Positions 1 to 5,386 of a stretch of DNA of 7,669 bases are shown one piece after another (within the stretch, counting starts at the first letter, position 1; every line of letters begins with the position of its first letter). A program made the translations under genes and the position numbers. A model generated the notes under the pieces. The model was given only the letters and a program-made list of their open reading frames with translations, searched no databases and was not told where the DNA came from. Where the stretch lies: positions 1-7,669 of the forward strand of contig JAIRXV010000336.1 in the NCBI GenBank assembly GCA_031268115.1, given 5' to 3'. Source of the DNA: Bifidobacteriaceae bacterium. GTDB lineage: Bacteria > Actinomycetota > Actinomycetes > Actinomycetales > WQXJ01.

Positions 1-2006
1 CCCACACCCCCATCCAGCGCCTTTTCTGCCCACGGCGGGCGTCCGATCCCTCCGCCGCTCGGGCCGATCTGGGTTTCGGCCCCAAGCGTGGTGCACACAC
101 CGCAGTCGTAGCAGCCCGACCAGCGGCAGTCCTCGACGCCCCCGCCCTCGATCGCCTCGCACCAGTCGTCCCACAGCCAACCTCGATCTAGGCCCGCGTC
201 CAGGTGGTCCCACGCCAACACTTCGGCCTCGTCGCGTTCGCGGCCAGTGACCCACGCGATGTCGATCCCGTGCTGGGCGAGCGCTTCCCCGCCCACCTGT
301 TCCCACAGGTCGAGTCTCAGGTGTTCGCGCCAGCCATCGAACCGGGCGCCCGCGCGCCACACCGCTTCGATCGCGTCGGCCACCCGCCGGTCCCCTCTCG
401 CCAACAGCCCCTCAACTTGGGCCGTGCGACCGCCCGCGGCTCGGATCGCGATGGCTCGGCGCGTGGACCGGTCCCGGTCCACGGCGTCGCGCAGTACGCG
501 CAGTCGGTGGTCCACCACTTCAGGGGTGGCCTGGGCGGCCCATTGGAAGGGCGTGTGCGGTTTGGGCACGAACGGTCCGATTGAGATGGTGCAACCGATA
601 TCCCGCCGCCCCGATTCTTCCCGGCCGGCCACCACAACGCGGCGGGCAAGGTCCGCGATGGCGGCTACGTCATCGTCGGTTTCGGTGGGTAGGCCGCACA
701 TGAAATACAGTTTGACTGAACGCCATCCCCGCGAGAACGCCGCCCGCACTGTTCGCAGCAAATCCTCGGACGTGACCATCTTGTTGATGACCCGGCGCAT
801 CCGTTCGGAACCGCCCTCGGGCGCGAATGTCAATCCGGGCCGGCGCCCGCCGCGGATCAATTCCTCTGCCAGGTCCACGTTGAATGCGTCCACGCGGGTG
901 GAGGGCAACGACAGGCCCACGCTGGTGCCTGCGTACCGATCGGCTAGGCCCCGCAGGATCGGTTCGATTTCCGTGTGGTCCGCGCTGGAAAGGGACGTCA
1001 GGCCCACTTCGGGGTAACCGGTCGCGGCCAGGCCTTGCGCGGCCATTTCTCCTATCGTGTACGCCGACCGTTCGCGCACCGGTCGCGTGATCATTCCCGC
1101 TTGACAGAACCGGCACCCGCGAGTGCAACCGCGGAATATCTCCACGCTCATCCGCTCGTGGATGGCCGCCGAGAACGGCACTATCGGCGCCTTGGGGTAT
1201 GGCCAGGCATCCAAATCGTGAACGGTATGTTTGGCGGGGTGTGGAGGAACGTCATCGTCCACGGGCGTTACCTCGGAAATCGGTCCGTTTGGCCAATACG
1301 AAACCCGGTAAAGCGCGGGAACGTAGGCAAGGCCGGACATGGCTAGGGTACGCAGGAGGCCGTCGCGCCCACCCGGCCTGGCCTGCTGTTTCCATTGGAC
1401 GATGGCGTCGCTCACCCTTCCCACGGCCTCCTCGCCGTCCCCGAGCACAACCGCGTCCAGGAACGGCGCGAGCGGTTCGGGGTTGAACGCACCGTGCCCG
1501 CCCGCGACCACCAAGGGATGCGTGTCCGTGCGGTCCGCGGACCGCAATGGGATGCCGGCAAGATCGAGGCAAGTCAGGATGTTGGTGTAGCCGAGTTCAG
1601 TGGCGAGGGAGACGCCGACCACATCGAACGCGGCCAGCGAACGGTGTGTGTCGACGGTGAACGCTGGGATGCCGGCCTCGCGCAGCAACGCCTCCAGATC
1701 GGGCCATGGGGTGTAGGCGCGTTCCGCTAGGGCGTCGGGGCGTTCGTTGAGAAGCTCATACAGGATTTGGACACCTTGGTTGGCGATGGCCACTTGGTAG
1801 GCGTCGGGGAAAAGCAGCGCCCATCGGGCGGTCGGGGAGCCTGGAATTGGGTTCCAGGGTTTGCGCACGCAACCCACCTCCCCGCCCACGTAGTCGATTG
1901 GGCTGGAAACCTGGGCGAGTAGCGGTTCCAAGGCGGGGAAAAGGTCCGGCGGTGGGGGTCGCCCCGGTGTTGGGAGCCTCGAATCGGCTGCGGCATGTGC
2001 GGTCAT
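1..2006 (-). CDS. B12-binding-type radical SAM protein, TIGR03960-like (C-terminus cut by window edge)
   Basis: Reading the minus strand from the ATG at 2006-2004 gives 668 codons without a stop to the window edge, so this is one continuous gene. The N-terminal part (about residues 20-220) resembles a cobalamin-binding-like domain, with FPDAYQVA, a GGH at 169-171 followed by AFNPEP, and a GDGEE further on. The radical SAM core follows. Its cluster ligands C294, C298 and C301 lie in RGCTRGCRFCQAG (CxxxCxxC), with FAPEGGSERM and MCGLPTETDDD (about 436-446) downstream. Near the end a second cysteine cluster (C627, C632, C635, C638) could hold another Fe-S centre or a metal. The family is about 640 residues in actinobacteria, so the gene probably stops just outside the window. 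Its substrate is unknown. Relatives usually neighbour a DUF2344 (TIGR03936) gene and RNase E/G, which I infer lie further left. An in-frame ATG at 2030 would add eight residues; neither start has a strong Shine-Dalgarno. Family call firm, function unknown. Confidence 0.93.
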   Translation of the reverse strand, partial: MTAHAAADSRLPTPGRPPPPDLFPALEPLLAQVSSPIDYVGGEVGCVRKPWNPIPGSPTARWALLFPDAYQVAIANQGVQILYELLNERPDALAERAYTPWPDLEALLREAGIPAFTVDTHRSLAAFDVVGVSLATELGYTNILTCLDLAGIPLRSADRTDTHPLVVAGGHGAFNPEPLAPFLDAVVLGDGEEAVGRVSDAIVQWKQQARPGGRDGLLRTLAMSGLAYVPALYRVSYWPNGPISEVTPVDDDVPPHPAKHTVHDLDAWPYPKAPIVPFSAAIHERMSVEIFRGCTRGCRFCQAGMITRPVRERSAYTIGEMAAQGLAATGYPEVGLTSLSSADHTEIEPILRGLADRYAGTSVGLSLPSTRVDAFNVDLAEELIRGGRRPGLTFAPEGGSERMRRVINKMVTSEDLLRTVRAAFSRGWRSVKLYFMCGLPTETDDDVAAIADLARRVVVAGREESGRRDIGCTISIGPFVPKPHTPFQWAAQATPEVVDHRLRVLRDAVDRDRSTRRAIAIRAAGGRTAQVEGLLARGDRRVADAIEAVWRAGARFDGWREHLRLDLWEQVGGEALAQHGIDIAWVTGRERDEAEVLAWDHLDAGLDRGWLWDDWCEAIEGGGVEDCRWSGCYDCGVCTTLGAETQIGPSGGGIGRPPWAEKALDGGV

Positions 2007-2185
2007 GATCGCCGTCCAGCCTCGCGCCATGCGGCGCCAAACGTCAAACCGGCGCCCGTCCGCGGCTGGGGCGTGGCGCAACGCCAGCGTCCGGCACTCG
2101 GTACTTTCACCGGCTATTGGGGCACGCGGGCCGCGCGGGCCTCCGCTTGAGTCGACCGAGGTCGCTGAACCGTCTGTTGAACCGC

Positions 2186-2199
2186 CGCCTCCGGAGGCG
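2186..2199. repeat. Perfect 14-bp palindrome CGCCTCCGGAGGCG
   Basis: The two halves are exact reverse complements with no spacer. As RNA it could form only a short five-pair stem with a CCGG loop, and no T-run follows closely, so a terminator is unlikely. It may be a protein-binding dyad. In GC-rich DNA a chance occurrence is also quite possible. Confidence 0.4.
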
Positions 2200-2301
2200 C
2201 CGTGAGAAGCTCCGACACGCCCGCGATCCGGGAGTGTTTCTACTATTTTTCGTCAGGGCGGTCTCATGCTCGCCGCGTAAATCGGCAGAAATTGTGAAGA
2301 A

Positions 2302-2321
2302 CTTGGGACTTAAGTCCTTGG
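2302..2321. promoter_or_regulatory. DosR/DevR-type box upstream of cydA
   Basis: The core at 2305-2317 reads GGGACTTAAGTCC and contains a perfect 12-bp palindrome (2306-2317). It matches all 13 central positions of the known mycobacterial DosR consensus TTSGGGACTWWAGTCCCSAA; the outer flanks match poorly (14 of 20 overall). DosR is a NarL-family response regulator that activates genes under low oxygen or NO. The box centre (2311.5) is about 41 bp upstream of the transcription start predicted from the hexamers at 2318-2346, the usual distance for an activator that overlaps the -35 region. The match is seen directly. That a DosR homologue binds here is inferred; another NarL-family regulator with a similar dyad is the main alternative. 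Confidence 0.65.
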
Positions 2322-2346
2322 TATAAGGGGGGGTAGCTCATAGCTT
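2318..2346 (+). promoter_or_regulatory. Candidate cydA promoter (-35 TTGGTA, -10 TAGCTT)
   Basis: TTGGTA at 2318-2323 matches four of six bases of the TTGACA consensus. A 17-bp spacer separates it from TAGCTT at 2341-2346, which fits the actinobacterial TANNNT -10 pattern. This would start transcription near 2353 and give a leader of about 100 nt. The hexamers alone are weak, as expected for an activated promoter; the support comes from their spacing relative to the DosR-type box. A competing -10 candidate is TATAAG at 2322-2327, but it has no -35 at proper distance. Confidence 0.35.
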
Positions 2347-2350
2347 GGAT

Positions 2351-2369
2351 CCGGCACGTCACGTGCTGG
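2351..2369. repeat. Operator-like inverted repeat at the predicted cydA start site
   Basis: CCGGCACGT and ACGTGCTGG flank a single C. The arms are reverse complements except for one G-T pair, giving nine paired positions with an odd-numbered centre. A one-base spacer makes an RNA hairpin impossible without opening the middle, so a DNA-binding site is the more likely reading. Its position at or just after the predicted transcription start would suit a repressor. No specific regulator is recognised. Confidence 0.4.
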
Positions 2370-2442
2370 AAGCACATCAACCAACCGGCGGCGGGGACAT
2401 CGGCAACCATGTCTGTGTCCTCCTCGCCCTCATCCTCATTGC

Positions 2443-2447
2443 GGAGG
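2443..2447 (+). promoter_or_regulatory. Ribosome binding site of cydA
   Basis: GGAGG lies five bases before the GTG at 2453. It decides the start: the frame stays open upstream to a TTG at 2345, but that codon has no comparable site and lies ahead of the predicted transcription start. Confidence 0.75.
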
Positions 2448-2452
2448 CTCAC

Positions 2453-3970
2453 GTGGAGGCGTTAGACCTGGCTCGATGGCAGTTTGGCATCACCACGGTG
2501 TACCACTTCATCTTCGTGCCCCTCACGATCGGGCTTTCCCCGCTCGTGGCACTGCTCCAGACCTTCTGGGTCAAGACGGGCAAAGATGAGTGGTACCGGC
2601 TGACGAGGTTCTTCGGGAAACTGCTCCTGATCAACTTCGCCTTGGGTATCGTCACTGGCATCGTTCAAGAGTTCCAGTTCGGCATGAACTGGTCAGAGTA
2701 TTCCCGGTACGTCGGCGACATCTTCGGCGCACCCCTCGCGATGGAGGCGCTCGCGGCGTTCTTCATCGAATCGACATTCCTCGGCATCTGGATCTTCGGT
2801 TGGGGCCGCCTTTCCAAGGGTGTCCACCTCGCCACCATCTGGTTGGTCGCCTTCGCGGTCAATCTGTCGGCGTTCTTCATCCTCGCCGCCAACTCGTTCA
2901 TGCAATACCCGGTCGGGGCCACGATCCTCGACGAGAACGAAAATCCCCTCCCCAGGGCCGAGATGACATCCCTCGGCGACATGCTGTTCTCCAATCTGTC
3001 GCTATCTACGTTCTGGCACACCATCTCAACATCCTTCATGGTGGCCGGAACCTTCATGGCAGGCATCTCCGTCTGGTGGATCGTCAAGTCCGTCCGCAAG
3101 GGCAACGAGGACTTGGCGCGAAACGTCTACCGCCGTTCGGCCGTAGTCGGCACGATCGCCATCATCGTCTCCGGGCTATCGCTGATCTTCTCTGGGCACA
3201 ACCAAGGCGTGGTCATGGCCGAAATCCAGCCCACCAAGATGGCCGCGGCCGAAGCGCTGTGCGTCACCGCCTACGAGGCCGATGGCGAGGGCGCACCCTT
3301 CACGGTCGCCCCGTTCGGTGTCTGCGAGGACGGCGAATTCGCGGGTGCCAAGCTCATTCCCATAAAGGGTTTGGCCTCCCTCTTGGCCACCGGCAGCAGC
3401 ACCGGGACGGTCATGGGCCTTCAGGAATTGCAGTCCGAATTCGAGAACAAGTTCGGCACCGAGAACGCCGACGGCTCGGCCGCGGATTACAGCCCGCCGT
3501 TCATGGCAACCGCTTGGTCTTTCCGTTTGATGATCTACCTGGGGATATTCGCAGCGGTCATGGCTCTTTGGGCGCTGATCGCGTTGCGAGGCGGGCGAGT
3601 GTCCGGATCCGGCGGGCTCAAAGCGTGGGCGTTGATCACGTTGCCCACCCCGTTCCTGGCCGCGGCATTCGGCTGGATCTTCACCGAGGTCGGCCGCCAA
3701 CCCTGGATCGTCTACCCGCTCACCCAGTACGGTGTGCCCGATCCGGGCATCGCGCTACGCACCCAGGCCGCGGTCTCTCCCGAGACCGTCGTCGGCACCG
3801 GGTCCGTGGTGATCACACTTGTCGGGTTCACCCTGATCTACCTGATCATGGCCGTCTTCTGGTTCAAACTGATGATCAAGTACACCGGTAAGGGCGTGGA
3901 CCAAGAAGAATCAATACCAATCAAGGGCGACGACACGGATGATTCCGGGCCGCTGTCGTTCGCGTACTAG
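2453..3970 (+). CDS. cydA: Cytochrome bd ubiquinol/menaquinol oxidase subunit I
   Basis: CydA is the heme-carrying membrane subunit of cytochrome bd. It oxidises quinol and reduces oxygen to water without pumping protons. The 505-residue product begins VEALDLARWQFG (GTG start), aligning with the usual family N-terminus. Visible family residues by alignment with E. coli: H18 (heme b595 ligand, E. coli H19), E98 and E106 in the AMEALAAFFIEST segment (E99, E107), H189 (heme b558, H186), K262 and E267 in the Q-loop (K252, E257), M360 (b558, M393) and E412 in TEVGRQPW (E445). All needed ligands are therefore present. The stretch from K262 to M360 is about 43 residues shorter than in E. coli, which marks the short Q-loop type. 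It contains two cysteines, C270 and C291. cydB follows after 20 bases, so the two are co-transcribed. A DosR-type box lies upstream. Identification is secure. Confidence 0.98.
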   Translation: MEALDLARWQFGITTVYHFIFVPLTIGLSPLVALLQTFWVKTGKDEWYRLTRFFGKLLLINFALGIVTGIVQEFQFGMNWSEYSRYVGDIFGAPLAMEALAAFFIESTFLGIWIFGWGRLSKGVHLATIWLVAFAVNLSAFFILAANSFMQYPVGATILDENENPLPRAEMTSLGDMLFSNLSLSTFWHTISTSFMVAGTFMAGISVWWIVKSVRKGNEDLARNVYRRSAVVGTIAIIVSGLSLIFSGHNQGVVMAEIQPTKMAAAEALCVTAYEADGEGAPFTVAPFGVCEDGEFAGAKLIPIKGLASLLATGSSTGTVMGLQELQSEFENKFGTENADGSAADYSPPFMATAWSFRLMIYLGIFAAVMALWALIALRGGRVSGSGGLKAWALITLPTPFLAAAFGWIFTEVGRQPWIVYPLTQYGVPDPGIALRTQAAVSPETVVGTGSVVITLVGFTLIYLIMAVFWFKLMIKYTGKGVDQEESIPIKGDDTDDSGPLSFAY

Positions 3971-3975
3971 AGGAC

Positions 3976-3981
3976 AGGAGG
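3976..3981 (+). promoter_or_regulatory. Ribosome binding site of cydB
   Basis: A perfect AGGAGG nine bases before the ATG at 3991, within the 20-base gap after the cydA stop. It supports strong independent initiation on cydB. Confidence 0.8.
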
Positions 3982-3990
3982 CGATAACCC

Positions 3991-5238
3991 ATGCTGACAG
4001 AACCACTAGATGCCGATACCGCCCTTGACGCACTCAAGAGCCTGATCGAATTCCTCGCTGGCACACCCAGCGCGCTGCAAATCCTCTGGTTTGGCCTGAT
4101 CGCGGTCCTGTGGACCGGCTACCTCGTGCTTGAAGGCTTCGACTTCGGCGTAGGCATGGCCTTCCCGTTCCTAGGCAAGAACGATCGCGAGAAGCGCGCC
4201 ATGCTCACTACGATCGGCCCGCTGTGGGACGGCAACGAAGTCTGGGTGTTGACGGCTGGCGGCGCCACCTTCGCGGCGTTCCCCGAGTGGTACGCCACGC
4301 TGTTCTCGGCCGCCTACTTGCCGTTGTTCCTAATCCTGCTCGCACTGATCGTCCGCAACGTCGGCTTCGAGTACCGCGGCAAGGTCGATTCCGACCGTTG
4401 GCGCAAGGGCTGGGATTGGGCGATCTCGCTCGGCTCATGGCTGCCCGCCGTGCTCTGGGGAGTGGCCTTCGCCAACCTCGTTGCGGGCGTGCCCGCCCGT
4501 GTGGATCCACTTCAGATCGGCACAACCAAGATCCTGTACGGCGGCAACTTCTTCGACTTGGTCTCCAACCCGTTCTGCCTGTTGGGGGGCGTGGTGACAG
4601 CGCTGCTGTTCCTCGCCCACGGAACGATCTTCACGTCAATGAAGACCACCGGCGACTTGGAGGCCCGAGCCAAGGCGCTTGCCCCCAAGCTCATGATCGC
4701 TGCCACCGCGGCCGCGGCCGTGTGGGCCATTTGGATGCAACTGGCGTACTCGAACAACACCTGGACTTGGGGGGCGGTCGGGATTGCCGCCATCGCCCTG
4801 ATTCTGGCGTGTCTGTTCACATTCGGCAACAAGTACGGCCTCGCTTTCACGTGTACCACCGCGGGCATTGCCAGCGCCGTCGTGTTGATCTTCGGATCGT
4901 TGTTCCCGAACGTCATCAACGCCTCCAAGATCACGCTGGTGGGCGATGCCCTGTCCGCGATTCCGGGAGTCGACCTTGTGGATGGCGCCGATCTGACGCC
5001 TATCCTCACCAGCGTCGAAACGCTGCAAGGCCTGGGCTTCGAGGTCGAGCGGGCCGTCACCGGCCTACCGATAGTGGCGGCCTCCTCCAGCGATCTGACG
5101 CTCAAGCTAATGACCATCGTGGCCTGTGTGCTGGTCCCCGTGGTCTTGGCCTACCAGGCGTGGAGTATCTGGGTTTTCCGGAAGCGTGTCAACGCGGATC
5201 GGATTCCCGCATCCACTGGGCTCGCACCGACCAAGTAG
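3991..5238 (+). CDS. cydB: Cytochrome bd ubiquinol/menaquinol oxidase subunit II
   Basis: CydB is the second large integral membrane subunit of cytochrome bd. It pairs with CydA and contributes to proton and oxygen access. The family hallmarks are present: LEGFDFGVGM (47-56), GPLWDGNEVW (76-85) followed by AGGATFAAFPEWYA, the RNVGFEYRGK segment (122-131), GVAFANLVAGVP, and the final helix LVPVVLAYQAWSIWVFRKRV (381-400). The protein has 415 residues, longer than the usual 340-380. About 20 extra residues precede the first helix. The loop between LFPNVIN (304-310) and SSSDLTLKLM (365-374) is about 40 residues longer than in E. coli. The loop, rich in small, acidic and hydrophobic residues, should face outside the cell. 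A perfect AGGAGG supports the start. It is in one transcription unit with cydA; a hairpin follows before cydD. Identification is secure; the insertion's role is unknown. Confidence 0.97.
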   Translation: MLTEPLDADTALDALKSLIEFLAGTPSALQILWFGLIAVLWTGYLVLEGFDFGVGMAFPFLGKNDREKRAMLTTIGPLWDGNEVWVLTAGGATFAAFPEWYATLFSAAYLPLFLILLALIVRNVGFEYRGKVDSDRWRKGWDWAISLGSWLPAVLWGVAFANLVAGVPARVDPLQIGTTKILYGGNFFDLVSNPFCLLGGVVTALLFLAHGTIFTSMKTTGDLEARAKALAPKLMIAATAAAAVWAIWMQLAYSNNTWTWGAVGIAAIALILACLFTFGNKYGLAFTCTTAGIASAVVLIFGSLFPNVINASKITLVGDALSAIPGVDLVDGADLTPILTSVETLQGLGFEVERAVTGLPIVAASSSDLTLKLMTIVACVLVPVVLAYQAWSIWVFRKRVNADRIPASTGLAPTK

Positions 5239-5248
5239 ATACTTTGCA

Positions 5249-5270
5249 CGCCCGCGGCCTCCGCCGGGCG
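5249..5270 (+). repeat. Short inverted repeat just after cydB
   Basis: CGCCCG and CGGGCG flank a ten-base interior that can pair further only with bulges. It starts ten bases after the cydB stop and is followed by no T-run. It could protect the cydAB mRNA 3' end, but a six-pair GC stem is not unusual in this DNA. Confidence 0.3.
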
Positions 5271-5281
5271 ACTCCCGACAA

Positions 5282-5323
5282 GCGCCGCCTCTGGTTCCCC
5301 ATCGCCAGAGGCGGCGCCTATTT
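5282..5323 (+). terminator. Strong hairpin between cydB and cydD (terminator or attenuator)
   Basis: GCGCCGCCTCTGG at 5282-5294 and its exact complement at 5305-5317 form a perfect 13-bp stem (11 G-C pairs) around a ten-base loop. The sequence after it is CTATTTG, so only a short T-run (5321-5323) is present. Many actinobacterial terminators lack a long T-run. The stem lies 43 bases after the cydB stop and 69 before the cydD start. It may end most cydAB transcripts and let a fraction continue into cydDC, or act as an mRNA-stabilising 3' end. Which of these applies cannot be told from sequence. Confidence 0.6.
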
Positions 5324-5386
5324 GCCCAAGAGCGGCCCCCAGCCGATGCTGGAGCGCCATCCGGCGAGGTCTGGAACACTGAGACC

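Larger units (their letters stand above)
2007..2452. other. Divergent intergenic region between the radical SAM gene and cydA
   Basis: This stretch of about 450 bp separates two divergent genes. The left part (2007-2220) is GC-rich and holds a perfect 14-bp palindrome (2186-2199). I see no convincing promoter for the minus-strand gene in it. The right part (about 2225-2350) is markedly AT-richer and holds a DosR-type box, promoter-like hexamers and a dyad, each listed separately. Short frames crossing the region, such as plus-strand 2005-2205 and 2117-2326, have no recognisable domain and no good ribosome binding site, so I do not call them genes. Positions 2353-2452 would be the cydA leader. 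Confidence 0.75.

Noticed and set aside
670..1996. Several shorter minus-strand frames (for example 670-1128, 1252-1572, 1727-1996) as signs of a broken gene
   Set aside because: They are in other frames. The true frame from 2006 is uninterrupted to the window edge, with all family motifs in register, including the cysteines at 294-301 and 627-638.
2005..2205. Plus-strand 66-codon frame with a proline-rich end
   Set aside because: It starts on top of the start codon of the divergent radical SAM gene, has no ribosome binding site and no recognisable domain.
2292..2312. Rex or CRP operator suggested by TTGTGAA at 2292-2298
   Set aside because: Only the left half-site is present. The right half expected for Rex (TTCACAA) or CRP (TCACA) is absent; the sequence there is the DosR-type box.
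2322..2327. TATAAG as the main -10 of cydA
   Set aside because: No acceptable -35 lies 16-18 bp upstream, and it would put the DosR-type box inside the spacer. It remains possible only if the box works as a repressor site.
2345..2452. A 36-codon N-terminal extension of CydA from a TTG at 2345
   Set aside because: The GTG at 2453 has GGAGG five bases upstream and gives the conserved family N-terminus. The extension has no ribosome binding site and would begin before the predicted transcription start.
2590..3891. A 433-codon plus-strand frame inside cydA
   Set aside because: It is an arginine- and histidine-rich shadow frame, typical of the alternate frame of a GC-rich gene, lying wholly within the clear cydA coding region.
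5126..5386. An 87-codon extension of CydD into cydB
   Set aside because: It reads through the cydB end in another frame and across the hairpin, and its sequence has no membrane-transporter character. MKPLDSRLL at 5387 matches the family start.
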